Source: Salvia splendens (Eukaryota > Streptophyta > Magnoliopsida > Lamiales > Lamiaceae). Taken from it: a stretch of 64,000 nt of DNA. Made by a program: the position numbers and the translations under genes. Position 1 is the first letter of the stretch; each line of letters starts with the position of its first letter. Positions 21,857 through 33,279 of the stretch are shown in pieces. The notes beneath the pieces were generated by a model. That model made no database searches and was not told the origin of the DNA. It saw only the letters and a program-made list of their open reading frames with translations. The DNA lies in NCBI RefSeq assembly GCF_004379255.2, contig NC_056042.1, forward strand, positions 11,331,901-11,395,900, written 5' to 3'.

Positions 21857-22772
21857 CTGGATGGTGCGCAGCATTCTGTTATCAAGGACAACGTTCTAGA
21901 AGGGGACATGTGCTGATATATGAGACGCAAGGACGGAGCTGAGTCACGAATTTGTTTCTGAAAAGCGTCGTCGTTCTAGAAGAAGAGCACGTAGCAATCA
22001 ATGAGTCACTTACTCTCAGCATGAGCGAATATTCCCTTCCAAGATCGTTATCCAGCTGGAGGTCATGCCAAGCCTATAAATAGAGAATGTGCCACCACAT
22101 GAAAGAGATTCGATCCTTTACTTTCCGCCTAGTTTAGCTTAGTTCTCTAGCTTAGTTCAATTCTCTAGAATAGCTTAGCTTAGCTTAGATAAAGTAATGT
22201 TTAGCTAGAAAGGGCGACTGAAGAAGCGCTGCAGAATACTTGTTATCTGTCGGTGAAGTCTTAAGTTTCCTACCGAGGCTCTTCTCGGTTTTACTTGCTT
22301 TCGTAATTTCCAGAGTGTTAGCTTAGTTTAAAATTCACGCTTTATTGTTCTAGTTTAATCGAAGTTGTTTTCGTTTTCATCCTCGCATTTACTGCTTTAG
22401 TTTCAGTTTCGTTATGATGCACTTGATCCAGTAGTTAAATTTACCTTGTTCAAATTAGTCAGTTTAATTCTGTCTAGAGTAAAATTAGTAGTTAAAAACT
22501 CCCAAGTTAAAGTGTGGCAGCAGCCAACCCCCTGTTCACTATTCACACACTTGATACACCAACTTCTCTGTAGGATCAACCCTGAACTTGCCGCTTTACT
22601 GTTTAAGTAGTGCAAAATTGGGAGTTATAAATTACTTTGGTGGGTAAACGAGCGAAAGCGATATCGACTTGATCAAGTGGCAACAACATTTGCTAATTGA
22701 TCCAACCGGTTCAGTTATCTTTCCATATAACTTGGTCCGAATTCGCGCTTGTCGTTCGCCTAATCCTCGCCA
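21857..22772 (+). repeat. 5' LTR of element B, truncated
   Basis: This matches 33,523-34,438 of the 3' LTR at several percent divergence but lacks its first 243 bp, including TGATAAGG. It contains a TATA-like tataaatagag (about 22,074-22,084), then repeats of TTAGCT/CTAGCTTAG around 22,135-22,190. Its end ...CTCGCCA is followed by aaaa and the primer site. Confidence 0.85.
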
Positions 22773-22776
22773 AAAA

Positions 22777-22790
22777 TGGCGCCGCTGCCG
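22777..22790 (+). promoter_or_regulatory. Primer-binding site, tRNA-Asp type
   Basis: TGGCGCCGCTGCCG begins 4 nt after the LTR end. It fits the 3' end of plant tRNA-Asp with one mismatch, which is the usual primer of Athila elements. Confidence 0.75.
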
Positions 22791-24511
22791 CGGAAGCATG
22801 GTGTTATTTTATGTTTGTGCGTAGTGCGTAAGAGTACATAATCTTATTTCTTTCTTTTCTCATTTTGTTTTTCTTACTGTTGATGAGAAGGTACCAACGC
22901 GGTGGACACTGGAATCATCCCTTTTTACACAGAGAGACTTACGCGCATTGGAGAGTCCAAGAAGTCGACGTCATTACCACTCGTTACAGAGCCGCACAAG
23001 CAGCCGCACAAGCAGCCACTGAACAACTGACCAGCGAAGAAGAAGAAGAGAAGAACACACAGCCCAAACCACCACCACCTGAACAAGCAGAGATGGCCTT
23101 CGTCGACAATGACTCGGGAATCGTCTCTCTGCACGCTCATGATGAGAAGGAGCCCACACATGCCATTGTCGTTACTCCTGGAATGCGGACCATTGCAATC
23201 AAGTCAGGAGTAATGGTCGTTCTATCCCAATTTTACGGCCTTTCAAAGGAGTATCCGTACGCTTTCCTGGAGGAATTTTGCCGATATTGTGATATCTAGC
23301 CTGTACCGGCTAGATCTACGTCTGAAGATTATAGGCTGAAGGCAATCCCTTTCGTTTTGAAGGGCGAAGCTGGAGTATGGCTGTCGAGACTGCCAAAAGG
23401 GTCCATCAAAACATGGGCCGAGTTCCGAATGATCTTCCTAGATCGTTTCTTCCCCGCGTAAAAAATGAGTGCCCTGAAAAGGGAAATCACAGAAGCCAGA
23501 CAGGAGTACGATGAGCCTCTCGGCCAGTATTGGGATAGATACCAAGGGCTGCTTCAAGCATCCCCAACCACAAGCTAGGGGAGCGGGAGATCTATTCGAT
23601 CTTCTATGGTGGACTGACAGTCGAAAACAAGAATGACCTAAACCTCGCAGCCCAAGGGGATTTCTCGAAAACCCCATTTAGCCAAGCCAAAAATATACTG
23701 GAGAGGTTGATCGAGGCCAAACGCTCATACGAGACGTCTCGAGGACAGTATAGAAGAGGGGCAGTGCACGTAGCAGAGGCGCGCAATGATGAAAAGTTGG
23801 AGGCTCGATTTGAGTAAATGGAGAAAAAGCTACTTGAGGCAATATAGAAAGCCAGACCGCCTCCACCACCTGCACCGAAAGAGACGCAGTATGCGCCGCC
23901 ACCACCTCCGCCAGAAGAGCATCATTATTACTATTGCGAGTTTCCCCCTTAGGCGGAGCCGCAAGCCCAAGTGAATGTTGTCGACCACTGGAATACGAAT
24001 GGCAACTGGATCCAGGGTAAACAGAGAGATGCTCCATGGAGAGACCACCCTAACTTCAGATGGAGTGATCCAAATCAAAGCCAACCACCCTCGACACAGC
24101 AGATACAACCCTCTGACGGGCAGCCCAACTGGCCTGCTCGAATCCAGGATAGGCCAAATACTGGAGGAAACAGAATGCAAGGAGGTCAGTCAGGGTGGTT
24201 AAGTGGACCTCAAGGGAACTGGTCAAGTGGAGGACAGTATAACCAGTCAAGCTGACAACAGGAAGGAAAATGGGGGTACCAATACCAAGTCCCTCAGTTT
24301 AGCAACCAGGGAAGGCAGCCAAACAACCAGATGGTTAGCTATGTTCCACCACACCAACGGGGAAATCAGTATCCGGGAAATCAACAATACAACAAGCCGC
24401 AATACCAGCAAGAACACTATGGGCAATCTGCCTACCCACAGCCCAACTATAGTGGGGGACCGCCGAATCAAAGATACAACCGACACCCCAACGCTGGCCA
24501 CAAAGAAATGT
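22791..24511 (+). pseudogene. Ty3 gag of element B, degenerate
   Basis: The frame opens around 22,865-22,883 (MRRYQRGGHWNHP). A conserved capsid segment follows: QFYGLSKEYPYAFLEEFCRYCDI, then LKGEAGVWLSRLPKGSIKTWAEF and FLDRFFPA. Downstream is a Gln/Asn/Pro/Gly-rich tail (about 23,970-24,500, with NWPARIQ and YVPPHQRGNQ stretches). Stops at about 23,297, 23,459 and 23,574, plus frame changes near 23,570, 23,950 and 24,255, make it non-functional. The frame is cut at 24,512 by the inverted LTR, so zinc knuckle and protease are missing. Confidence 0.8.
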
Positions 24512-25624
24512 TGGTACCGTACCAGTTAGCAAATTGTCGTTGCCACTTAATCACTGCAGTCTTGCTCTCGCTCTTTCTTCCTTGCCAAAGTAATTTATAA
24601 ACTCCCAATTTTGCACAACTTTAATAGTAAAGCGGCAAGTTTAGGGTCGATCCCACAGAGAAGTTGGTGTGTCGAGTGTGTGAGTAGTGAACAGGGGGGG
24701 TTGGCTGCTGCCACGCTTTAACTTGGGAGTTTTTTTAACTATTGTCTTTACTCTAGGCAAAATTTAACTAGCTAGCTTGATCAATGGAACTTTAACTACT
24801 GGGTCAAGTGAATTGCAGTTAACAGCGGAAAAGTAAATGCGAGAATGTAAACGAAAATAACTTTGATTAAACTAAAAACTGAGTACAGCGTGAAATTTAA
24901 ACAAAGCTAACACTTCGGAAGCTAAGAAAGCGGTAAGAATTAAGAAGAATCTCAGCGGGAAACTTAAGATAACGCTAACAGAAATGAGTATTCTGCAGCG
25001 CTCCCTTCGGTCGCCCTTTTAACTAAGCTATCTAAGCTAAGCTAGAGAACTGAACTAAACTAAGCTAGAGAGCTGAACTACGCTAGATAACTAAGCTAAG
25101 CTAAACTAGACAGAAAGTAAAGTGTTGGATTCCCTCTTTGTGATGGAACACCCTCTATTTATAAGCTCGATTCGGCCTCCAGCTGGATAACGATCTTGGC
25201 AGGGAATATTCACTCATGCTAAGAATGAGCGACTCATTGATTGCTACGTGCCCTTCCTTCTAGAACGACGATGCTTTTAAGTAACAGATTCCTGACTCAG
25301 CTCCGTCTTTGCGTCTCATAAGCTAACACGTGTCCCCTTCTAGAACGTCGTCCTTGATAACAGAATGGTGCGCCATATCCAGCTCATTTCCTCACGTGTT
25401 CTTCTTCTAGAAGCCAGCGGTCCCCGCCTAACTGCTTGATCACTCCCCCTTGATCAACTCTCCCAATTCTTGGCCTTTTATCCCCTTGTGTACTTGCTTG
25501 ATCAGTTCAGCTTTGTTGCCTTGGTCAAGTGGCATTTCTGCACATTTAACACTTGTTTTGCGCGATAAACCGATCAAGTAGTATACATTTTACCCTTAAA
25601 CCGATGCATGAAATGAGCCTTATC
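24512..25624 (-). repeat. Inverted Athila-B-type LTR inside element B
   Basis: On the minus strand this begins TGATAAGGCTCATTTCATGC (complement ending at 25,624) and follows the element B LTR to about 24,525. The last 80 or so bases of the LTR are missing or altered. The bases next to each end (aatgt and gcctg) do not form a target duplication. The sequence resumes at 25,625 well after the protease. So this is not a simple insertion: about the protease-length part of pol was lost. Confidence 0.85.
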
Positions 25625-27639
25625 AGCCTGGATTTTAAAGGAGAGCAGTACACGTTCAATATTGATGAAGCCATGAAGAAGCCAGCTGACGGCGAGAACG
25701 TATACTCCATAGATTTGACTGAGCCCTTGGTACAGGAGTATTTGGAAGAAGAATTCCTAAAGAGGCAGTTCACTGACTCCGCTGCAGACGAGGAGGTCGA
25801 GAAAGAAGTAGAAGAGTGGTATGATACCATGAAGGTCGGAGAGATGGACGATCAGGACATTGCGAAAGCAATAACAGATTTCTGCGAGCGCCCAAAACCA
25901 GCTGGGTCAAGTGGGACAACTCAAGTATCTAGTCTAGCAAAGCAGCTTGATCAAGGTAAACCACAAGAAAAAGAAGCGGCAGAAAATTCTCTACCCACTG
26001 ATGAGCCAAAGCCCGCGAAGGAATTGAAACCCCTTCCAGCACATCTTAAGTACGCCTACCTGGGGGAGGGAGAAACAATGCCCGTCATTATCAACAGTCA
26101 GTTGACCCAGGGGCAGGAAGACAGATTGCTAGAAGTATTGAGAAAGAATCAGAAGGCTATCGGCTGGAAGCTAACAGATTTGGTGGGCATCAGCCCAGAT
26201 TTGTGTATGCACCACATCCGACTGGAAGAAGGAGCCAAGCCACACCGCGACCAACAACGAAAACTCAACCCCAACATGAGGGAAGAAGTGCTCAAGGAAA
26301 TTGTTAAGTTGGTATCGATCCGAATTATCTACTCCATTCCAGATAGTAACTGGGTCAGCCCAGTACACATGGTGCCCAAGAAAGGAGGAATCCAAGTCGT
26401 GAAAAATGAAAAAAATGAGTTAATCCCGACTAGGCCGGTCACGGGATGGAGGATGTGCATAGATTACAGAAAGCTGAACCAAGCTACAAAGAGGACCATT
26501 TCCCTCTGCCATTCATTGATCAAATGCTGGAGAAATTGGCAGGGAAACAGTACTTCAGCTTTTTGGATGGTTACAGTGGCTACTTTCAGATCACTGTAAA
26601 TCCAGATGACCAAGAGAAGACGACGTTTACCTGCCCCTTTGGCACTTACGCTTACAAGAGGATGCCGTTTGGCCTCTGTAATGCCCCGGGTACTTTCCAA
26701 AGATGCATGATGAGCATCTTCTCTGACCTGTTGGAAGATTGCATTGAGATCTTCATGGACGGCTTTACTGTCTATGGGGACGACTTTGATCAAGGACTGC
26801 ATAGCCTAAACAGGGTATTGGAAAGATGCCGCCAGAAGAACTTGGTGCTGAATTTCGAGAAATGCCATTTTATGGTTACTGAATGAATAGTCCTGGGCCA
26901 TGTAGTGTAGAACAGGGGAATCGAGGTTGATCCAGCAAAGGTAGCGGTCATCAGAAAACTCCCATATCCTACCAACCAGAAGGAGATCAGAGCCTTTTTG
27001 GGTCACGCTGGGTTTTATAGGAGATTTATCAAGGATTTCACAAAAATCGCCCAGCCTCTGACGAAACTTCTTCAAAACAACGTGGAGTTTGAATTCTCCG
27101 ATGCCTGCAAGGCCGCATTCCAATTTCTGAAGGACCGATTGATAAGCTCTCCAATAATACGTGCCCCCGATTGGAATCACCCCTTTGAGGTGATGTGCGA
27201 TGCTAGTGACTATGCTGTGGGGGCAGTATTAGGTCAGAAGATCGAAGGGAAGAGTTACGTCATTTTCTATGCTTCCAAAACTCTGAATCAGGCACAGAGG
27301 AACTATGACGTTACCGAAAAGGAGATGCTATCGGTGGTCTTCGCATTCGAGAAATTCAGACCATACCTGTTAGGGTCCAAAGTGATAGTATGTACGGATC
27401 ATGCGGCCATCAAATATCTCTTGGCAAAGAAGGAATCAAAGCCGCGATTGATCAGATGGGTACTCCTCCTACAGGAGTTTGATTGGGAAGCAGTTGATAA
27501 AAAAGGATGCGAGAACAAAGTGGCGGATCACCTGAGCCGAATTTTGCAAAACGATAACGGTGAAGCCATCTCAGACGCCTTCCCTGAGGAACACCTATAC
27601 CTGGTCAAGTCAACACCTGAACATCAGTGGGTCAACTAA
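25625..27639 (+). pseudogene. Ty3 reverse transcriptase and RNase H of element B
   Basis: Pol tail after the missing protease, then RT: VSPVHMVPKKGG, MCIDYRKLNQATK, SFLDGYSGYFQI, MPFGLCNAPGTFQRCM. The catalytic FMDD reads FMDG (near 26,757), losing the second Asp by one A-to-G change. RNase H follows: [47 protein letters not shown], ending DHLSRIL. A frameshift occurs near 26,490 (NQATK to KDHFPLPFIDQ), and stops are at about 26,885 and 26,908. It is Ty3-type because RNase H precedes integrase. Confidence 0.9.
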
Positions 27640-29021
27640 GTAGAAGAGGTTGATCAAGCCGAGCAAGGATGCAAGGGACAACACATGCGGAAAGAGCCAT
27701 GGTTTGCTGACATGGCCAACTACTTGGTAACAGGCGAGCTGCCCAGGAGTGATGAGATTATAAGGGCACAAAAGCTGAAACTGAAAAGTGACTCCCGATA
27801 CTTCTATTGGGACGATCCTTACCTATGGTAAATGGGGGCAGATCAAGTAATCCGGCGCTGTATACCAGAATGGGAGCTGGAGGACGTGCTGATCCACTGC
27901 CACGCACTGGCTTGTGGTGGTCATTTTGGACCAAAGAGAACAGCGAGGAAGGTACTTGATAGTGGTTTTTACTGGCCTTCCATCCATAGAGATGCTTATG
28001 AGTTCTGCAAGAGGTGCCCAAGATGCCAACTTACTGGAGGGATATCCACGAGAGATGAGATGCCTCAGATCCCCATTATTGTTTGTGAAATATTTGATGT
28101 ATGGGGAATGGACTTCATGGGTCCCTTTCCCGCATCTGAAGGCAATCTCTACATACTGGTGGCGGTGGACTACGTGTCCAAATGGATAGAGGCAAAGGCA
28201 ACAAGGACATACGAGGCAAATGGGTCCCTTTCCACAGAGAAGTGGTGAAGTTTTTAAAATCAAATATCTTTACCCGATATGGGGTGCCACGGGCTATTGT
28301 CTCGGACCAAGGAACTCACTTTGTAAACAGAACCATCGAAGCCTTGATGCAAAAGTATGGAGTTCACCACCGCTTGTCTACACCCTACCACCCACAGTCA
28401 AACGGCCAAGCCGAAGTGTCAAACAGGGAAATCAAGGTCATTCTAGAAAAAACGGTTAATCCCACAAGGAAAGACTAGAGCCATCGGCTGGAGGACGCGC
28501 TCTGGGCCTGCAGGACCGCTTTTAAAATGCTTATCGGAATGTACTCATACCGGCTTGTATTTGGGAAAATGTGCCATCTACCTGTGGGGGTGGAACATCA
28601 TGCCTACTGGGCAGTCAAGGAAATGAATATGAATACTGAGGCTGGAGCTGCAGAGAAGAGAATGCAGCTACAAGAGCTTGAAGAACTCCGTCTGGATGCC
28701 TATGACTCTGCCATGTGGTACAAGGAAAACACTAAGATGTGGCACGATAAGAACCTTCGTAAGAAGGAACTCTAGGTGGGTCAAAAGGTACTGTTGTTCC
28801 AATCTAGACTGAAATTGATGCCAGGAAAGCTTAGGTCAAGGTGGATAGGCCCTTACACCATTGTCGCCATCCGAACGAATGGAGCAATCGAACTCCAAGG
28901 AAGCGATCCAGATTCGCCTACCTTCATGGTGAATGGTCACAGGGTAAAACCGTACAGAGAAGGAATGGAGGCATTCGTGGTGGACGACCTTCCACTACTC
29001 ATGCCTAACTCTTGCCAGTAA
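27640..29021 (+). pseudogene. Ty3 integrase of element B
   Basis: Contains an HHCC-like zinc module ([12 protein letters not shown] ... CKRCPRCQ, about 27,895-28,030), then the DDE core: [17 protein letters not shown] and [11 protein letters not shown] supply Asp, Asp and Glu. The C-terminal half ends in the GPYTIVAI ... FMVNGHRVKPY segment. Stops at about 27,637, 27,829, 28,476 and 28,773 and a frameshift at about 28,205-28,250 break it. The catalytic triad itself survives. Confidence 0.88.
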
Positions 29022-29571
29022 GGAGGTAAAAGGAGTGATCGGATACTCGTGGGTAGTCTGCTTGATCAAGCAACATGTTCTTAATCTATTAAACTGATTA
29101 AGTGACATCCTAGGGGAACTCGGACAAATCCTTTGTAGTTAGTGTAAATAGTTTTTTGTGTGCAAGTTTTTTAATTATTAGTTTTTAAAAGTTAGAAGTA
29201 AGGACGGAAGCTGATCAAGTGGAACTAAATGAGTTTTCATCTAGAATTAATTGTCCACTTGATCAGAGCAACTTGAATTTAATTAGTGGTATAGTGATTG
29301 AGTTGATAAGGGCAGGTGATGATAGAACACATGCAGTCATTGGATCAGTGTCAGGCGGCGCCAACTCTCGCAACGAAGGGACGTTCTAGGGAAAAGGAGG
29401 AAGCGTATCACGGGAGCTAGGCCAGCTGGCGCTCTGAAAAGGCGCACCTGTATGTAAAGAGTTGCAGTGTTCTTGAACAGTCGCAGGGATCTCAACCGTC
29501 AGAGATTCCAGTAGTCGCGATATCAGTATATAGGCAGATCTCAAGGCCGTATTTCACTTTCAACCAAAAGA
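29022..29571 (+). other. Spacer between pol and second ORF of element B
   Basis: Non-coding, 550 bp. It contains several 'ctgatcaag'/'cttgatcaag' motifs, also common in the LTR and 3' tract of this element, and a TATA-like 'cagtatatagg' (29,523-29,533) 40 bp before the second ORF start. That spacing allows a separate subgenomic promoter, but this is only inferred. Confidence 0.5.
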
Positions 29572-31777
29572 ATGCCCTCAGATGCCGGTGCCGACGAAGG
29601 CGACCGGAAAACCTCATCCCAAACCCATAAAGAAAACCCTAGCCCTCCTACTCCCACCGCCACTCCACCTCCAGCAGTAGACGAAGAAGCCCTACGGCGC
29701 CTCGATAAAATCCTCCGATGTATACCCTCCGAGATGGACGATGTAGCCGCCTACGCCGAACTCAAAGCTAAACTTGGGATTTCCTGGTCTAAAGACCCTG
29801 CTTCAACCTCTAAAAACAAAAATCTTTCCTAGCCCTCCTACATCACCATCACCTACATTCCACCTTCCTAGCTCTCCTATATCACCATCACCTTCGTCCC
29901 CCATCCAGCCAATGCAAACCAGCGAGGATACCTTTGACAAAGAAGGTTGGGGGGAGGATTATGGGCAGCCATTTGCCATTCCGCCACCAAAAAGCGGTGG
30001 CACCTCCACTTCGATCCATAAACCGCATTTGGATAAGGGCGGTGATGTTAACAACGATGAAGTAGAGGAATTACACCCACTATTTGACTATGGGAGGACG
30101 GAGAAGTAGAAGGAGCCACCACGCCGGCAGACGCGCGGTATGACAACGGACCGGCTCCTGGAGGAAGTTGAAACCTTAAGAACTCGAGGGAGGAGGAAAC
30201 AATGGTGCAGAAACCCCGTACAGTACGGCAGCTGGTTGATGAAAAAGAGCCGAAGGAGCCAGAAATCCAAGAGGCCGTTGAGGAGAGGGAGGCTGAGGAC
30301 ACAAGCCATCAAAGGAGAGAAAGAGGAAGGGGAAGGGAAGTGTTCTTTCCCCTCTCAAGAGAAGCCGTCCCACCAACAAGGGAGTCGTCATTGCAGATAC
30401 TTCCACACCCGCTTCCCCACTGCCGAGAGAGAGAAATGAGGGCAGTGATACGAAGGAGGAGGAGTTGCGCTGGAACAGAACATACAGGAGGCAACAAGGA
30501 AGACCCGCAGCATCTCCTTTCACCATCTACTCCCCTCAGCATGTGTGACCTTAACTCCAGCTGTGCTCCGACAAATGTTGGAATTTGATGATCCAAAATG
30601 GCAGGAGGAGGTTCACCAAAGGGTGACTTCTCAGAAGAGGTTGAAAGCAGGGAAGATGCTACACCAGTCATCCCTGGAGAAGATTGAGATGAAAGAAAGG
30701 TTTGCCGCCTACATTGCCGCCATGGGATTTGAATGGCTGCTAGAGGTCGATGAGACCCCCGTGCCGGAGGACCTGGCCAAAGTGTTTTTCACATCCTTCC
30801 AATTCACCGGAAGCTCAGACCTGAACGACAGAAGTGTCTCCTTTAGGGTCTTTGGCCAGGACCAATCGATGAGCCTCAATGAGTTCTCCATCCGGATGGG
30901 CCTCTGCATAGAAAGCCATGTAGCTAATGGGGTTTGGGTTGAGTGTGATATCGGTTTCCCTCAAAAGAAACCCGAGTTCGATCAGCAGGCCGTCTGGAAG
31001 GCCATATGCAATGGGCGTGCCCCCACCTTTACAGCCTTTGAATCCAGAGGTCATCACATTGCTGAACCTGCCCTCCGCCTAGCCCAGATCTACCTAGCCT
31101 GTAATATCCTCGGACAAGCCAATACGCTGTCAATCATCACTATGTCCGAACTCTACTTTATGTGGAGTATGAGAGAACAGAGAAAGGTTCATCTTGGATT
31201 TTGGCTGGCCTACTCCATTAATCAAATTGCTACCCGCGTTGCCCGCCATCTTAACGTCTGCCACCTCCTCGGAGCCTATATGAGGAGAAACTGGATTAAG
31301 GAGTGTATCAAACGTCCCATCTTTGGCCCCAATGCTGAAATGTTTGACCTTGATTTATTTGTTAGAACTCAGGTACTAGAGAAGACACAAGGAGGGGGCT
31401 TTCAATTCTATGCAGCCGGTTGGCGGGAGCAATAGAGGAGCCAACCCAAAAGGAAAACGAGGCCAGAGGAAACCTCAACAACCCTTGCCGAATGAGAAAA
31501 GGAGGATACACATCGGGCGCCCACCCCGAGGATGGAACAAGAGGAGGCTGCAAGTGCTGATGACGCATGGAAGCTCCGAGTGGAGCAAACGTTGATGCAG
31601 CTGGTGAAGAATTCAAATACTCAACTGGTCCTGCTGTCCAGGTTGTTGGGCACCACCCACGACCAGACCCCCGCCAGGCAACCACCACCTCCCTCTACAA
31701 GCTCTCCTCCAACCCGGCGTCCATCATCCTCCAGGCCACCCTCCGCATCTCCAAGTCAATCCCCCAGGAAATCCTAA
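29572..31777 (+). pseudogene. Athila-type second ORF of element B, degenerate
   Basis: Starts MPSDAGADEGD at 29,572 and continues as a Pro/Ser-rich N-terminus. The conserved core (30,545-31,435) is intact over about 296 codons and shares motifs with the ORF at 1,450-2,330: VFFTSFQF, MSLNEFSIRMGL, GHHIAEPALRLAQ, ELYFMWSM, RHLNVCHLLGAYMRRNW. It ends in a Gln/Glu and Pro/Ser-rich tail. Breaks are at about 29,830 (stop), 30,107 (stop), between 30,140 and 30,545 (frame changes) and 31,433 (stop). Annotated in plants as 'putative plant transposon protein'; biochemical role unknown. Confidence 0.8.
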
Positions 31778-33279
31778 GTACAACCCCCCGATCTCAACTT
31801 TTTTTTTGTTAATCTCAAAACTTTTTAATTTGTTTATGGTATGTATAACTGATACTCCACTCCACATAACACTTAGACCTGTGTTGGGTCTAAGTGTGAG
31901 AAGTATGCATGCCTGTTTTGCTTTCCTTGTTGTTTTCCTATACCTGTTTTAGTTTTTGTTGTTTCTCTTTTTGTTGGCATGATTGATTGTTGGCACTTCT
32001 CACACTTAGCCCAGTGTCCGGTCTAAGTGTGAGAAGTTTCTCTTGTTTGTTGTTATGCCGCTGCCTGTGCCTAACCTTTTTTCCACTGCATCCAGTCCCT
32101 CGAGGACGAGTTCATATGCAGTGGGAGTTAGTAATAAATAGGCAATATGCATGAAATTGGATAAATGGAAGCCTTGATTACTTTGGGAAGAGTTAGAAAA
32201 AAGACTCAGTATGCTTACATGTAGAAACTTGATTGCAAAAAACTTGATCAGTTTGAACGACGTAAGTATGATGGAAATGCTCAAATTTTAACTTACTGTG
32301 AAGCCTCTCTATATGTGAGTTATAAGCCAAAGTAGAACACTTTCTACTATTTTTACAAAAGAAAAAATTTTACGAGAGGCTGACTTTTAATATTGAGATG
32401 AAAATTGCACAAGTAGTAAGAACTAAAGGCATTAGGACTTAACCATTTGAGCCGTTTCTCTTCCTTCATTCCACGAACCCGCCTCGTCAAGCAAGGTACC
32501 CCTTAGTTAGCCAAGTTGAGCCCATACACTTTTACCCTTTCTTTGATAACCAAGACCTACATCCATATACTTTTTATAAATACGTGAGGAAAATGGGTCA
32601 GAGAGATGAGTCAATTTCAAAGGAAAAGGGGGGGCAGGAAAAATTTGTAACCTGACCCAGCAAGTCGGAAGTTAGAAAATTAAGCCAAAAAATCAAGGCT
32701 AGAAGTCGCCACTTGACCACCTAAGATATCTAGTGGCGAAATAAATAGTTCAATTCTTTGGGCTCTTAACTCATGTGTTTTTCCTTTTTACAGTTTATAT
32801 TTTTAAACTTAGAACCCCTAGGACCCTACCTTGATGCACCACTACCCTTAAGCCCCATTACACCCGAAACAAAGACCTTAAGGAACTATCTTGTGCAATC
32901 CGATTCGAGGTATTAAATTTGTGGCAATACCGAGTGAACAGTCCTAACATCTCTGGTGAGAAATGGGTGACTGAGTTAATCCAACAGTGGTTTAAATTGA
33001 GCAATCTTGACAAACTGACACCTTGATCAAGCAAACGCGAAAGAGAAGAAACATAAGCTACTGGCAAATGGATTGACCTCGACCTCGGGTATGATTGTTG
33101 GAAATTTATTCGGTCTAATGCATACATGTGAATATGTGTTTTTGTTTCGAGTCTTGTTTTTTCTTTTTCATTTTCTCTTACTTTCTTGAAATGAGTAAAC
33201 CATGCCTGAAATTTTCCTTATCTTTTTCTTTCCTTTTTCTTTATACTTGAGAACAAGTATGTTTTAAGTGTGAGCAGTT
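31778..33279 (+). other. Structured 3' non-coding tract of element B
   Basis: Counterpart of 2,985-4,343. It carries two hairpins (arms 31,865-31,879/31,887-31,900 and 31,994-32,012/32,020-32,036), 'cctgacccag' near 32,650 and 'cttgacaaactgac' near 33,007. It ends in 'ttttaagtgtgagcagtt' before the LTR. It lacks the GGTATAAGCTGGAC repeats of element A. Confidence 0.7.

Noticed and set aside
29572..31777. Retroviral-type envelope gene
   Set aside because: Although it sits after pol like an env gene, I see no signal peptide, cleavage site or membrane segment in the readable frames. Its conserved core is the plant transposon protein of unknown role.
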